NCBI GenBank assembly: GCA_014058105.1
Contig: JACGCM010002840.1
Location: forward strand, 372,001-436,000
From: Kingdonia uniflora
Taxonomy: Eukaryota > Streptophyta > Magnoliopsida > Ranunculales > Circaeasteraceae
Reading direction: 5' to 3'
Length of the DNA stretch: 64,000 nucleotides
Position 1 is the first letter of the stretch. Every line of letters starts with the position of its first letter. Below, piece by piece: positions 21,535 to 34,294 of the stretch. The notes under the pieces were generated by a model. That model was not told the DNA's origin. It did not search any database and worked only from the letters and a program-made list of their open reading frames with translations. A program made the translations under genes and the position numbers.

Positions 21535-22391
21535 TAATGAACAATAAGAATGGTTTTTTGGAATACAAGAGGAGTAGGAAATTGCAAAACTCACGCTTAC
21601 TTGAAAAAAAGGTGGAGGAACTACAACCCGATATTTTATGTATCGTGGAACCAAAGATATATGTTGCAAAATTCATACTACGGGGCTTCGCGAGGAAAAT
21701 AATTAAGAATGGAGAAGGGGAGAATAAAGGGAGCATATGGATTCGATGGAGAGACAGGTTGGGGATTCCAGAACCTGACACTGCGAGCACATCTAACCAG
21801 CAAATATCGATACGATACATGAGCTGCTATTTTTTTATGTTCACGCCAGCTGCCCCACTCTATACAGAACAACATTTTGAAATGAACTAGCATTAGTTGC
21901 TAGCAGAACCAATGAACTGTAGATTTGTTTGGGAGACTTCAATTATGTTCTCCGGATAGAGGAGAGAAGGGGCAGAAGATAATCTAACATAAGCCATGCA
22001 AGACTTTAGGGATTTCCTCGACAAGGCTAATCTCTTAGAGAGCAACACAACGGGAATAAGTTATACCTGGAGTAACGTACAGAAAGGACTAAGCAGAACA
22101 CTGAGTTATCTGGACAGATGCCTATGCAACCCACTCTGGTCTACTAGATATCAGGGATGGAGAATAAAAAAAAATCCACACACAGTGTTCGACCACTTTC
22201 TCATTTTTAGGGAATGCCAGATCGTCCCAAAACCTTGCAACATACTCTTTAGATACATTCAAGCATGGAACACATACACAGACTTTGAGGACATGGTTTA
22301 CAGTAGTTGGAATAACGAACTGGCAGTTGCACCTTTATTCTGTTTAATGCTCAAACTTTGGAGACTAAAGAACGATATCAAGCAGTGGTAA
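21535..22391 (+). pseudogene. LINE-1 AP-like endonuclease domain
   Basis: The start reads MVFWNTRGVGNCKTHAYL, the first conserved Asn block. After a frame change come LQPDILCIVEPKI (the Glu block), CLGDFNYVL near 21925-21950 (GDFN block) and SYTWSNVQKG, LSYLDRCLCN. The terminal SDH motif is eroded to FDHFLI (about 22190). This endonuclease family nicks target DNA for target-primed reverse transcription. At least three frame changes and stops break it. Confidence 0.8.
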
Positions 22392-22838
22392 CAAACAAGA
22401 TCGAACACAACGAGAGAGACCAAAAAAGGATTGGAGGAGGACCTGCTACAACTTCAACTCCATTAAAAAAATGACTGGTAAAGTGATGTGATCGATTAAG
22501 GCATCATTGCGAAGGCTACACAGATATCACATATTGAAGAGAGAGATGAGATATAATGGAGACAAAAATCAATAATGAAGTGGCCCACAGAATGCGACTG
22601 CAATAACCATATCTTTCACAGTATGACGAGAACTAGAAATAACAAGAGCATCATCGTAGAGATCACGATAGAGGACGGTTTTATATTGACTAACCAATCT
22701 CAAATAAAGGCGCATATCCTTCATTACTACACAAACAAATTTATAGAGGGTCCGATAAATCTAAATAACAGCATTCAGGACGTGACAACTTTTAGAGTGG
22801 AGTAAACTAAAAATAATATACGGGTTGCACTCCCAAAC

Positions 22839-23760
22839 GTGGAAGAGATTAAACATGTGGTATTTAGTCTCAACAAGGATAGCTCTTCAGGTTCCGATAG
22901 ATTTCCAAGAGCCTTCTTCACAACATTCTGGGAGGTGGTTAGAGAGGAATTCTGTAGAGGAATCTCATTATTTTTCATAGACAAATGGCTCCTAGCCAAT
23001 TTTAATTCCAATATAGTAGTACTCATCTCCAAAATCAAGAAACCTAAGAAGGTGACCCACTATAGACCGATATGCGTAATCAATTTTGTTGTCAAAATAA
23101 TTACAAAGATACTGACAACGAGACTTTCACCAATCACTGAAAGTATGGTGTCTCGGGTGCAAAGTGTGTTTATCAAGAGTCAAAGCATACACAACAATAT
23201 CTGGATGGCATCCGAGCTAGTCAATGAGATGAAAAGCAAGAGAAAAGGGGGCAATGTGGGACTCAAGCTGGATATCACGGAGGCCTATGATATACTAAGT
23301 TGGGAATTTCTAAAGGCAGCCCTCCATGTCTTTGAGTTCTCCCCTTTTTTCTGTGAGCTGATTATGACATTATCAAAAGTAAAAAGATTTTAATTGCCAT
23401 AAATAAAAGCCCAACGTGATACTTCATTCCTGGCAGAGGTCTTAAACAAGGAGACCCTCTCTCTCCGCTACTATTTGTAATTGTAGATGATATTTGGGGC
23501 AATAACCTGCCAAAATTGAGGGAGCAAGGCAAAATCCATACTATGGTCACCAACAGGCAAATACAAGCTCTAATATACTTCTTTTTCGTAGATGACATCT
23601 TCATATTCCTCAATGGAAATACTAGAGACCTCAAACACCTGAAATAACTCCTTACTAAATACCAAAGCGCATCTGGACAGGTTGTCAGCCTGGAGAGAAG
23701 AGCAAAACATTTATGGGGGGAGTTCCTCTCACCAGAAGAAGAGTGATTCTCGTCATTTTT
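22839..23760 (+). pseudogene. LINE-1 reverse transcriptase
   Basis: RT blocks are in order: SSSGSDRFPRAFFTTFW, NIVVLISKIKKPKKVTHYRP (a plant LINE hallmark), GLKLDITEAYDILSWEFL (block A, first catalytic Asp), then a frameshift, RGLKQGDPLSPLLFVIV and FFFVDDIFIFLNG (the YADD-type box as FVDD). The catalytic aspartates remain, but a frameshift at about 23390 and stops further on prevent a full product. Confidence 0.9.
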
Positions 23761-23879
23761 GGGTTCCAGGAAGGGAGACTACCAAAAACATACTTGGGAA
23801 TACCACTCTTCTAGGGAAGGGCTACAAAAAACATTATGCGCCCTTTAGTAGAGAAAATTAGAAAGCGGGTGAATGGCTG

Positions 23880-24860
23880 GGTTGGATGACTTCTATTTTT
23901 CTAAGGAAAAGTGCTTTGGCAAGATCAGTCCTAAATAGCACACCTATTTACAATATGGCAGTCTTCAAATGGACTCAATATTTGATCAAAGAGGGAAAAA
24001 CTATTATTCATAATTTTATTTGGTCAGGAGATCCTTCCAAAAGAAAAGGCATTACCCTTAAATGGGACAAGGTGTGCAAACCCATACTGGAGGGAGGTCT
24101 AGGCATACGAGAACTTGGGGAAGTAAACAATGGGCTCCTTTACCAACTTTACTGGACCTTTACTCAAAAAAGCGAAGACTGGGCATGCTTCCAAAACACT
24201 AAATTTAAGACCAGGCATGGTGAGGTGATACAATACTACAAGTGATCATCCATATGGAAAGGGACAAAAGCAGCTACACATATGGCAGGATAATACATGG
24301 GATGAATGATCGGTAACGGAGAGACAATTAACTTCTGGAGAGACTGCTAGGTAACAAACGTACCTCTTCGTGAATACATGCACCTTCCAACGAACCTCAA
24401 AAAAAAACTGTATGGCTAAACTGAGTAGTTTTATTAATAGTGAAGGATGGGCGATACCCCAAGACATTTTGATGTTGTTCATGGCACTGGGAATAAACCT
24501 CAAAAGATTTGAGTGTGACCCACAAGCTCCTGACTAGGGAATATGAACGCCGGACATACATGAGAAATTTACCGTGAAAAACGCATTCAACAGCATAAGA
24601 ATAACTTTCGAAATAGCATGGTGGTGGATAGTGGTATGGAGTAACAGCCTTCACCTCTAACTTAGTTCGTTTACCTGGAGACTGCTTAACTGAACTCTAT
24701 CTTTCGATGATAGAGTTGCCAACAAGGGAACATGCCTACCCTCAGCCTGTTATCTCTGCCACTGCAATATTAAAACTGAGCATCACATCTACTTCGAATG
24801 CGGTCTCTCATGGGAAATCTGGAACTGGATACCGAACATCTTTAGAATGATAGCGATGAA
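23880..24860 (+). pseudogene. LINE-1 RT thumb and zf-RVT region
   Basis: The part 23886-24245 reads ARSVLNSTPIYNMAVFKWTQ, NFIWSGDPSKRKGITLKWDK and EGGLGIRELGEVN, standard for plant LINEs between RT and RNase H. Around 24310-24340 NGETINFWRDC is seen. A CHCN..TEHHIYFEC-like zf-RVT remnant lies near 24750-24800. Confidence 0.8.
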
Positions 24861-25179
24861 TGACGAGGACACATGAAAATTAGTACTGGACAGAAGCAGA
24901 CACTCCAGCGCTTACGTGAAGGACTTATGGGCAGTGACAATTTTTGCAGCATGTAACGTCTTATGGACAGCGCGCAATAGTTTTAGATTCGACGATAAAG
25001 CGTCAAACAGAAAATAAATAAAGTATGACATCCTAAGAGATATCACCGATACATCCCACCTCTTAAAGAATAGTATGTAGAACAATAACTCGGACCTACA
25101 AATCATCAAAGCGCTTAACGTTCAGTATCGAAAGAGAAATGCCACAGCGATAAAGAGTTGTTGGTGGGAACAGCTGCAA

Positions 25180-25645
25180 CCAGGAGATATAAAGCCGTAC
25201 TGCAATGGCTCAACTCTGGGCAACCCTGGACCGATAGATATTGGGATTGTGTATCAGAATGAGGTAGGGGATGTACTGGGAACTTTCAGCAAGGCTATAG
25301 GCAACACCAACAACTATATCACAAAGATACAAGCCATCATACAAGGAGCTAAGCAGGTAGTCGAAAGAGGATGAAAACAATTGTGGATGGTTTCGGACTC
25401 AGAAGCAATGGTTTAAGCGTTTAATTCAGAAATACCTCTGGATACAGAATGGAGATAAATAAAATAGAAAAATGGAGACATTCTGAATTACTCAAGTTTG
25501 GCGAGAGGCAAATTTTTCAGCGGATACAGCAACCAAAAGGGGAGCAACACATGCAAAACTGTTTGAAGAATGGAGTCCGGGCAGACCAACCTTTCTCATG
25601 AAGATAGAAACCCAAGACACGGAATACTTCAGATTTTGTAAATAG
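25180..25645 (+). pseudogene. LINE-1 RNase H domain
   Basis: The frame gives KPYCNGSTLGNPGP, where the usual DGS is NGS, then GDVLGTFSKAIG, then AIIQGAKQVVERG, WMVSDSEAMV and finally an out-of-frame WREANFSADTATKRG. The block order is that of plant LINE RNase H (PF13456-like), but the first catalytic Asp is Asn and two in-frame stops occur. Confidence 0.75.
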
Positions 25646-25649
25646 TCTT

Positions 25650-25960
25650 GAAGGAATATTCATCAAGTCGTTAGAACGACGCTGGAAGTCATTCGAACGA
25701 ACTGGTAACTTCAGAAGATCAATTCATGGTGAGGCATTTTACAAGAATAATTAAGTTTGAGTGACTCTGGATGACGTTTGAACAAAATGGAAACCCCATA
25801 AGGCCAATTCACACTGAGGTGTTTGGAAGGCACAATTCAACAAGTCGTTCGAACGATACTGGAAGTCGTTCGAACGAACTGGTGATCCTGAAGGCCAATT
25901 CACGCTGAGGTGTTTTCAAGGCAAAATTCATATAGTCGTTTGAACGAACTGACACTGAAG
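25650..25960 (+). repeat. GTCGTTCGAACGA-type repeats in LINE-1 3' region
   Basis: At least five copies of a CAAGTCGTTCGAACGA/GGAAGTCGTTCGAACGAACT-like palindromic motif occur with CAATTCA.GCTGAGGTGTTT between them, giving an array of about 80-110 bp units between the RNase H remnant and the poly(A). Confidence 0.7.
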
Positions 25961-26110
25961 CATTTTCTATTATTTATTTTCTTTAAGTAGATAGTTCCAT
26001 CTGGATATGCACTAGTGACATGTACTAGTGTATGGCTTGATGGTTCTCCCTCCCATTGTACTATATCATTTTGGTTTTGTATTACTAAATTATTTGCAAG
26101 AAAAAAAAAA

Positions 26111-27439
26111 GTAAGTAGAGATATAGAAGGGCTTGAAGCCTAATTTAATAAGTTGAGAAATGAATAATAGCAATTAATTTTAGTTTTATCAATTATTTAT
26201 GGATTGTTAACCGTCTACATTTTTTTCATTTGTTGAAACCAAGAATGATGCCACCAAACAATTTACATCACAAAACCCTGCAAAATTTTGTTCCCCATCG
26301 TGAATAAACCAACTTATTGGTAATTAAAGATATTCTTTTATTGTAACTTTCGGGAGATTCTCCTCTTCCTTGTTTAGTAGTTTCATTATGCTTTTTGATA
26401 GATACCCCAAGGTAATACTTGTTTCTCATCTATACTTTGGATTATTTTCTCCTCACTCATTATATCTTCTTACACATAATACTAAATCTCTCCTTGTTAT
26501 ATCTAGAAATATCACGTTGACATGGCCACTCATAATTACATTTGAATAAAAACCAAAAAATAGAATTGGAATAAATAAAATGTAGGTTCCTATCTCAAGC
26601 AAATCTCGATTCCTGAGCAACACCACCACCATCCGCTTCATTACTACATCGTTACTTTCCTTCGAAGCTAACAATATTGATAGTGCATTTACTCAAATAC
26701 AATGCGAGGGATTATTATTCTGATTATTATTTTTGATCAAATAATAAACTAAATAATCAATTAAAAAATGAGCAAAAACATAACAAATTTAAGCTCAAAA
26801 ATAGTGCCAAAACCAATATCAATTGAGCACATAAACATATCTAATCAAATTTGTGTGTGTGTGTATGAGAGAGAGAGAGAAAAAAAAGGGTGGCCTGCTA
26901 AAGTGGTAACATAATAAACTACTTCATGAAGACCACCAATAACGAACCGGTCGAACCCTTCGGCTTGACCGACTAGGGCTCTGAGAAAACAATCAACATG
27001 AGAGTACGGTAGTATCAACGACATGTTGTTTTTTGTGATATGAGAAGGAGCTATTTAATTTAGCGGGTTTGTTTTATAGGTGTTAGAAGGTGGGTTAATA
27101 ATAACCGTTGGATCAAGAGGAGGAACGCTGTTGCTGTTGGTTCAGTTTCTAGATCAATGGCGATATGAGGAGTGTTTATTGAACATAAATTGCAAGTCCG
27201 TTATAATAAGAAATTTATGAGTGAAGATTGAAGAAGAAGAAGATGAAATTAATTGATACTATTTGGTATCTTGTAAAATATATGTCTAAAACGCTCACTT
27301 TTTCTTTTAATTACAAAAAACTTGGGACAATTCAAATATGGAAATTACTCATTTAAATACTCCAAGATGCACACTTTCTAAAATAGATACTTTAACAAGG
27401 TTCTTTTCGAATCGATACTGAAACTCTAAAACAGATAAT
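26111..27439. other. AT-rich spacer, no gene seen
   Basis: No coding motif is recognised. A (TG)n(AG)n microsatellite sits near 26852-26881. Sequence up to 27439 is the left flank of the gypsy element. Confidence 0.5.
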
Positions 27440-27444
27440 GAGAT

Positions 27445-28063
27445 TGTAATGGCATAATTTTGTGAGCTCGACGTAGCCTGGAATTAGTCCTTATACCAAT
27501 GTACCTGTGGCTACAATCTAGTAAACAAGAAATGGCATAGGTATTTTGCGTAGAAAACCTATGAATAGATTAAAAACTGTGATCTCGTATTGAGGGTTTT
27601 GTAATAGTAACCTTTATTGCTTGAGACTAATGATATCTTATTACAAATTATTTTTAGACTTAGAAATGTTTGATCTTGTGAATAAGAAGTTTGGAGTATT
27701 GGGAAAATTATAAGATATAGTCCTTCTAGTGATTTCCCGTATATTTTTTTGGTCCCTGTCCCTCTTCTAAAACTTTTTTTTTATATAGGCCTTTTCTGCA
27801 GTTCTTAATCTTGCAGGAGCACATTCTCCAAAAATTGCGGTTAGTGGATGTTGACTGAGTAACTGTTGAGTTCGTAAGAAATAGGTGGTTTTGACTTGTT
27901 CAGGTTTTTCGGTTTGAGCTCGACCCGCATTCTTCATCAGTTCGTGGAGTATGCGGCAATGTTGACTGGAAAAGTCGTGTGGAGAATGCGTGAGCCTGAT
28001 ATGGAGGTAATTTGGATTGGGGACAACTTAATTTTAGGTCAGATCGAGGGATAGGCCTCTATA
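27445..28063 (-). repeat. 3' LTR of Tat-1
   Basis: It matches 40669-41284 along its length (for example TGTAATGGC.TAATTTTGTGAG, ACCAATGTACCTGTGGCTAC, GAAAACCTATGAATAG, ATGTTTGATCTTGTGAATA, GATTTCCCGTAT). On the minus strand the right end reads TATAGAGGCC where the 5' LTR has TGTAAGGACC, so the TG end is mutated. TATATAA near 27780 (minus strand) is the likely promoter box. Confidence 0.9.
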
Positions 28064-28081
28064 ATTGCCCCCTCGCAATCG
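28064..28081 (-). other. Polypurine tract of Tat-1
   Basis: On the minus strand GCGAGGGGGCAAT directly abuts the start of the 3' LTR. A parallel AGAGAGGGGGCGAA abuts the LTR of the second element at 58443-58459. Confidence 0.7.
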
Positions 28082-28319
28082 AAGTCACGAGTGGCTTTGG
28101 TTGAGAAAGGATTTGGATATATCGGTATTCGGATTGGAAATTTGAATTGTGATAGAAGTAATGATGTGTGTTGACTGCATGGAAAATGCGTGTGTCAAAG
28201 GAGGATGTATGTGCATTGAATATTGATCGGAATTGATGGACGTAACGGATAGCGTTTGAAGATTTACATCTCATTAAATTATGATGCTTGAGAAAACGTA
28301 CCTACTCAATAAATGTAAG

Positions 28320-28613
28320 GTTATATAAAGGGTACATTTACGGTAAATTGTGACAAAGATGCAGAGGTTGAAGTTAAGATTTTTCGGGGACCATTCTTTG
28401 GAAGATCCTGTTCCTGCGCATGTTTCTTCGATGTATAGAGGGATGTCGGCAGACGAAGCGGCTGAAGCTGAGGAAGAATTTTACCGTAGATGGATATTTC
28501 ACCACGTTGTCTTAACAGGCATGCAGGGTTGGGCTTCTCTCCGTATTCTTGCGGAGGACAAAGTTGGGGAGACAGATGCCGGGATAGGCGTAACTGCAGG
28601 GCAGTTGCGCTAA
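28320..28613 (+). CDS. Antisense unit 1 of Tat-1: small acidic ORF with TATA-like box
   Basis: A plus-strand frame from ATG 28350 (or the in-frame ATG 28359) to TAA gives 84-87 residues, containing MSADEAAEAEEEFYRRW and GMQGWASLRILAEDKVG. TTATATAAAG at 28320 lies about 30 bp before the first ATG, so transcription might start at or past it. I recognise no domain. Position: inside the 3' region of Tat-1, opposite in strand to gag-pol. It may be the relic of one of several antisense transcription units. Confidence 0.35.
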
Positions 28614-29477
28614 TTTCTTGTATCACAATAGAATTAAAGGTCGGGCCCTCTTCATCTCTACCAACTCTACGGAGGTGGTGGTTTTAGAGGAGGCAGTGAT
28701 GGTAGTAGAGGAGGGAGACGAACAGTGGAAGTCTGCTTCTACATTTCCATTACCTTTTGGCGCTAAGACGACCTTCATTTTGAAGAATTAGCTCCAAGAC
28801 TGAGTCTACTGCTTGCCTAGTTTCCATTTGAAGTTTGACTAGACTTCGACCTAACTCATGTGAAGGAAGTTTTTTGTTGTTTCCAATTTCTGCTTTGCAT
28901 CTGGGTAAAAAATTACTAAAGCAGGACGAACTGAAGGACTTGATGTGTCGGAGTGCCTGAATGACCTGTTACTTGTAAAAGCATTAAAAAATTTATTATC
29001 TATAAAGTACCTGTTGTTGGGTACTTGAAAGTCTTATTATCTGTAATAGTACTTGTAATCTGCTTCGACATGAATAAAATTTATTATCCAATTTTCTTGC
29101 TGATATAGATATATGATAGCTCTTAGAAATTAAGTTGTATGATTTGAAGAATGTATGAAATAAAATGTATGAGTGCAGAAAGTACAAATACTTGTAACAT
29201 TCGAACTGAGATATATATGTAAAAGTGCATGTTTATGATTTGACATGTGTGCTGGAAATGTGAGAGAGAAAAAATTATAGGATTTTAAAAATAAAATGAA
29301 GAGTCGACCTCAACGAGGAATTGAAATCTGGAAAGAATAAGTTTGACCTGAAAAGATGTGGAATGATTGAGTTCGAGGGTAACTGATAAGTGGAAATAAT
29401 TCTCGCAAGATTTTGATGTTATTGTTACGAGATAAAAGGATATCAGTACTTTTTTAGGGGAATCGGTAGTAAGAATC

Positions 29478-29850
29478 TATAAATAAGGCAGAAAAATCTC
29501 TGATTATGGGGGAAGATATAAGAATGGTGCACACTCAATCCTAAAAGATTCGTAGTGCCGCTGAAGAACGATTAGCCATAAAGATCACAGAAGTGTGGGA
29601 GAGAATTTTTAAATTGTTGGGTTATGATGCTGAGTTGCCAGTAAGGGAGTGCCAGCTCGCAGAATTAGATTCAAGGGGTAGGGAACTTGAGTATGCCCGA
29701 TATTTCTTTGAGAAATTTTTTTGTGAATTGGTGTGGGATCCTGCAGATTGAGAAGAGGTGGATGGATTGATTGTTGAGGTGGAGATTGAATTTGAGGATA
29801 TAAGGATTTTGGAGGTTGACTGGTTGGACGTGGTTCCCAGATGACCAAGG
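29478..29850 (+). pseudogene. Antisense unit 2 of Tat-1: ORF with TATA box and two stops
   Basis: CTATAAATAAG at 29478-29488 is followed 36 bp later by ATG 29524. The frame reads KIRSAAEERLAIKITEVWE, then LLGYDAELPV, LEYARYFFEKFFCELVWDP and ends VDWLDVVPR and TGA, interrupted by stops after six codons and after DPAD. No family is recognised. The corresponding place in the second Tat-like element (59541) has a similar-sized broken ORF also preceded by a TATA-like box, but sequence similarity is weak. Confidence 0.4.
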
Positions 29851-30364
29851 TTATTTTTGATGTAATTATATGTGGGGTGCATGAAGCAGATGTAAAATAA
29901 GGTCATATAATAAGATTGCTTTGAGTTTGAATAATCTGAAATAATTTGTTGAATAGATCATTTATTCTTGTGAATGTTGTTTGTGACTATTGTATAAAAA
30001 ATAATTTGAAAATATTTAAAACTTTATTATGGTAGCTTTGGAAATGACGTCATGGTTGCTATAAGAGTAGAAGAAGAAGCACGTATAGAAAAATATGGAG
30101 GTTCTGATTTTGTTCCTTGTGAAAAATTGTGAAAACTCGGTTGCGTGTAAAGAGTGAGTAATTATGAGTGGGGCAGGGTCAGAGAGAGATTTGTAACGAG
30201 AGATAAAAATAAATTAAAATATAAGAAAAAGTACAATGATGGGAAGGCGTTTGTACTAAAAAGGTACAAGACGTCTGACATGGATAGTGGAAGGGACGCC
30301 TTAGTTCTAAAACCGAGGACGGCTCGTGCGAGGCTTAATAACTGCTAGCAGTTAGAGAGAGAAA

Positions 30365-30374
30365 ATATAAATAC
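30365..30374 (+). promoter_or_regulatory. TATA-like box upstream of Tat-1 main antisense ORF
   Basis: ATATAAATAC followed by a CTTCATC-type pyrimidine-rich start region, 5' of the main plus-strand coding region. Inference from sequence only. Confidence 0.35.
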
Positions 30375-30419
30375 TACTTCATCTTTATCAATCTAATATT
30401 TTTCAGCTTCTGAAAAATT

Positions 30420-33400
30420 GAAGAACATTGAGAGAGGAAGGAAAAAGAGAGGCAAAAATAGTGTTAAAACATGGGAGACTCAAGTAAGAGGGATCATCAG
30501 TGAAAGTATGAGAGAGTTGTTAAATCTGAGCCACGAAGGGAGTTGTACAGAAGCGTGGTTAGGGAAGGATACGGTGCAGCCTCGGATTCTCATTCTGATA
30601 TAGAAGGTTAGTAGATATACGTGATATGTATATGCGTTTTTGAAGATCAATTTTGTATTTTTTGAAAAAGTGATAAATTACTATTTATAGTAATCTATCA
30701 AAATCTATTATAAGAGAAATGTAAAATATTTAAATATTATTAACGTATATAAACAGAAGATAACAATAGATACTTGGACATGTATGTAGGCCGATCGTGA
30801 GGAGTTTTGTCTAGGATATTTTTTTTTTCTGTAGTTGATATGAGGAATTCCCCTATAAGTGAGGCGTCAACCTCTGGTTGGCCGACTGAGTCTGAGATTG
30901 AAGAGTCCAGAGGTGAGGAAGAAGTAGGTGTTGATCAATTTCTAGGATTCCCTAGAAGATTGGTATCCTACCCTCCTTGTTCGGATGCATTTAAAGAGTT
31001 CTGTAAAGCCAAGGCTTATACATGAGGTAGATGGGGGAACTATATTGATTATGCCGGTAGGCAATTTATGGGTTGAACTGTAGCAACGGTAGAGGAATAC
31101 TATTACTTGCTGGCTGATTTAGAGAAGGAATAAATGGATAGGGGTAGGATACCAATCTGATTTAGAGAAGGAATAAATGAGTACTTCGATGGGGATGTTG
31201 GAGCGAACTCTCGGAGGGCTTTTTATATTACCTGTCTCAGTTAGAGTATGGATTGAGTCTTCCCCTTAGCAATCTGGCGAAAGGGATTATGAATCTTATC
31301 GGTGCTTGTCCTGTTCAAATGAATCGGAACATGTGGGAGGTGATAAGTGTTTGTGAAGCTTTAAACTTATGATGAGAAGAACAGAGTAGAAAAAGGAGGA
31401 TTTCTTCTGAGGACGTGTTACAGTTTTATGGTGTAAAAACTTTCGTTGCAAGTGGAGGGGCATATTTTTCCACGAGTGCAACTCGACTTCGCTTCTTCGA
31501 TCTGAACTTAGCAGGTCGAACTTGGAACGATAATATGATATCGGTGAATGGTGATTGCCTTCAGAGATGATGAAGAACCCATGGAACTTCTATTTAGAAC
31601 TGTAAAACAACGTAAATATACCAATGTATAATGCCTAAGATTAATAGTTGAAATTGTACGATATTTGTTGATGTTCATGTTGTGGTATGGCAGGTCCCAA
31701 ATCATAGGTAAAGAGGAAAGAGTCATTGTTGGATAAAGTTACTCTAGAGGAAACTGAGTTCGAGGCTATATTAGAAGATCCTGGCATTAGCAGGAAGAAG
31801 CGTGTTAACAGCAGAGTTGAAAAAGTTTTAAAATCTCAGTCGACAAGGCTGATGACGAGCGCTGACAGCAGCAAAAAGAAAGGGACTGATGGGGAAAAGC
31901 AGGCTAGCTTGCTGAAGACCCCTAGAATGGATAAAAGATTACATGAGTCTATTACACCAAGAAAATTAGCTCGAACGTTCTCCAAAAGGCAACCATTGAA
32001 GCATGCTACTGTTGTTGAGACCTCAGGAAGTGGTGCAGATATAGAACAAGCAAAAAAGAGAAGGGTTGAACCTTGTGAAGTGTCTAGTAGGAAGGTCGTT
32101 GAAAATCGACCTATCGTGGAGGACGATTAAAAAGAGGTAGAGGAAAAGGCCAGGTTGGCAGCTCTTCGCGGAGAGGGGGAGATGAGCAAAATGGTGGGCT
32201 CATATGCTCGAGTATTTGTTTATGGTAGATTTTGTACTATGATTTGAGCTAATCAATAAGGTCGATTTGTTTAATTTTTTGCAGGCTGCTCGGTTGATAA
32301 AGGGAATATTCCTCGGGGTCGAGGATGAGAGAGCGGAGCTGAAGAGGAATCTAGAATGAGCTCGATAGGAACATAGCTTGATTGAAAAATGATTTGAGCA
32401 AGTAGGGGAAGCGGCTGGAGGCCCTGAAGGCTTCCCAAGTTGTTGAGATTAACAGGCTGCAAGCGGAGGCTAGCGTAGATTTGGTGGAGGTGGGAGCTGA
32501 GCGTGACTGGCTTGGGCGTCACCTTATGTCCAAAGGATACTCCGAAAAGGAGGTGGATGCCATTAGGGCCGGCACCTATGTGGAGGAAGAGGATGAAGAG
32601 TTTGAAGGTGATGTTGTTGGGGTAATTGATGGGCTGGATGGTGTGTCTCATCAAACGGCAAGGAATAACCAAGGAAATAATATTGAACGCTCGAAGACTG
32701 AAACTGAGAAAGTAGGATAGTGTGATTGTACTATGATTGTATGAATATTTTGGGATGTTTGTAAATTTGTTGGACATATTTTGGATAGAATTCTGCAGGC
32801 TAAGTCACTTTTTATAAACCATGTTGTAGGAACTTAAGGTCATACGCCTCAGAATAAAAGATTTAGAGGTTGAGCTTGCTAAGGAGAGAGAGACCTCAGC
32901 GTCCCTGCTGTCTTCGCAAGCGGAGCTACAGGTTAGAGTAGAGCAAGAAATTTTGATTTGTATGCTTCATTAGTATAGAGTTACAAAGTAATGAATAGAA
33001 TGTAGAGACAAGCCAACAACCCATTACCAATTTGAGGGCAAACGGCACTGGAATGGTACTAGACATAAAAGAATTTAGATTTTTAGCATACACAAGTATA
33101 AAGAATGCGTAACTTAGATTTGCAAATATATATTATGGAGAATCCATCCGAGATTACACTTCAACCTTAAGTTCAGAAGTAGTTTTACACAGTAAATGTC
33201 AAAAAGTAGATATTTTGTTAGAAATAAGAAATATAGTAATGGACGTTCTATTTCCAACAGATACAATATATTTGTAATGAGTAGGTCGAATTGGAGTCAG
33301 CTCGCCTACGCGAAGATGAAGCTCTCCAATGTAACCAGGAGTTTGTAGGGGAGTTTGATAGGAAGAGAGAGGTGAGTGAGGATAGGGAAAACAAGCATGT

Positions 33401-34294
33401 AAAGGTGTACTTCAAGTTTGTAGAGGCCACGCAGAGAGTTGTCGACCTAATTCGGAAGATCGATGAGAAGCATGCCAAAATTCATAAAGGGCAAAAAGAG
33501 TTTGAGGAGTTAAAAGAACATGCGGCGAAACTGGGGCGATTGAAGAAAGGAATAATCAAGAGCGCATTCGAACTGATTTGGCGAATAGCAGCAGCAAACT
33601 GGGCGATTGAAGAAGAAACAATTTGATAAAGATAACGACATGAAGGGAGCTCCAGACGATCTTATTGTGCCTGAATTGGCAGCTGAGCAACCAACTATAA
33701 TTTTTTTTGCAAAGGATATAAAATTTCGGACAGTTCAGCGAAGATGCAATGAGTTGAATGAAAGGGTGGCACACCTGAAGGCCGAATTGGCTCAGGTCAA
33801 CCTGCGTTCCAGGAATGCTGAGGTTGGAGAGCGCTCGAAGGGGAAGAAAAAATGATGGCAGAATCTCTCTTGCTCAAGGCGATGTTGTTAGCTTATCAGC
33901 TCGAATAAGAGAGTTGAATGGGGATGTTGCTCAGATTCAAGGGTATGTGCACAAAGGGGTAAAACAATTACGGGCGTGTGAAAAAAAATTGGATGTCTCT
34001 CTCACCATAGAGAGAGAGTTAGAGAGTGTTATCAGATCAAAGGAGATTATGGTAAGGGATAAAGTAGAATTATTAAAGAAAATGCCAGATGTAGATGAAC
34101 TGAAAAAGGAGATCGGGACACTTCGTGCTCAAGTTGTGGAATTAAAGGTAACTAATCGAGATGAGTCAGCAAAAGCTGACAAAAAATCTACAAAGAACAT
34201 TGCCTTTACTGATTGGGTAGACAGAGAAATGGTGAGTCAAAAGGCTAAGTACAAAAGATTATATGATCGCCTTCAGAGGGCGAGGACGGCTTAG
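30420..34294 (+). pseudogene. Tat-1 main antisense gene: conserved core plus coiled coils, several broken exons
   Basis: Blocks on the plus strand: an acidic start (30840-31020, GWPTESEIEESRGEEEVG); a core at 31243-31560 reading LEYGLSLPLSNLAKGI, CPVQMNRNMWEVISVCEALN and RLRFFDLNLAGRTWNDNMIS; a Lys/Arg-rich block (31726-32130); LMSKGYSEKEVDAIRAGTY then an acidic run (32523-32620); and coiled-coil segments (33291-33620, 33840-34290). Acceptor-like sites (TTTTTTGCAG near 32285, TGGCAG near 31693) suggest introns. The core and the KGY block match the plus-strand ORFs of the second element at 61.7-63.2 kb. The core resembles the putative gypsy-type transposon family PF04195 in layout; that link is tentative. 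Stops follow AKAYT and ALNL. Cellular role is unknown. Confidence 0.6.

Larger units (their letters stand above)
19700..26110 (+). mobile_element. LINE-1: near full-length L1-type non-LTR retrotransposon, decayed
   Basis: The element has ORF1 with a DUF4283 domain and zinc knuckle, then endonuclease, reverse transcriptase, zf-RVT region and RNase H, and ends in a poly(A) tract (26098-26110). This order is that of plant L1 LINEs with an RNase H. Many stops and frameshifts are spread along it. The 5' limit is approximate, set between the end of the LTR copy at 19600 and the first ORF1 codons. I could not find a target-site duplication by eye. Confidence 0.85.

Noticed and set aside
24246..24654. 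Minus-strand frames opposite LINE-1
   Set aside because: They lie over the LINE zf-RVT region with no known motif and are likely chance.
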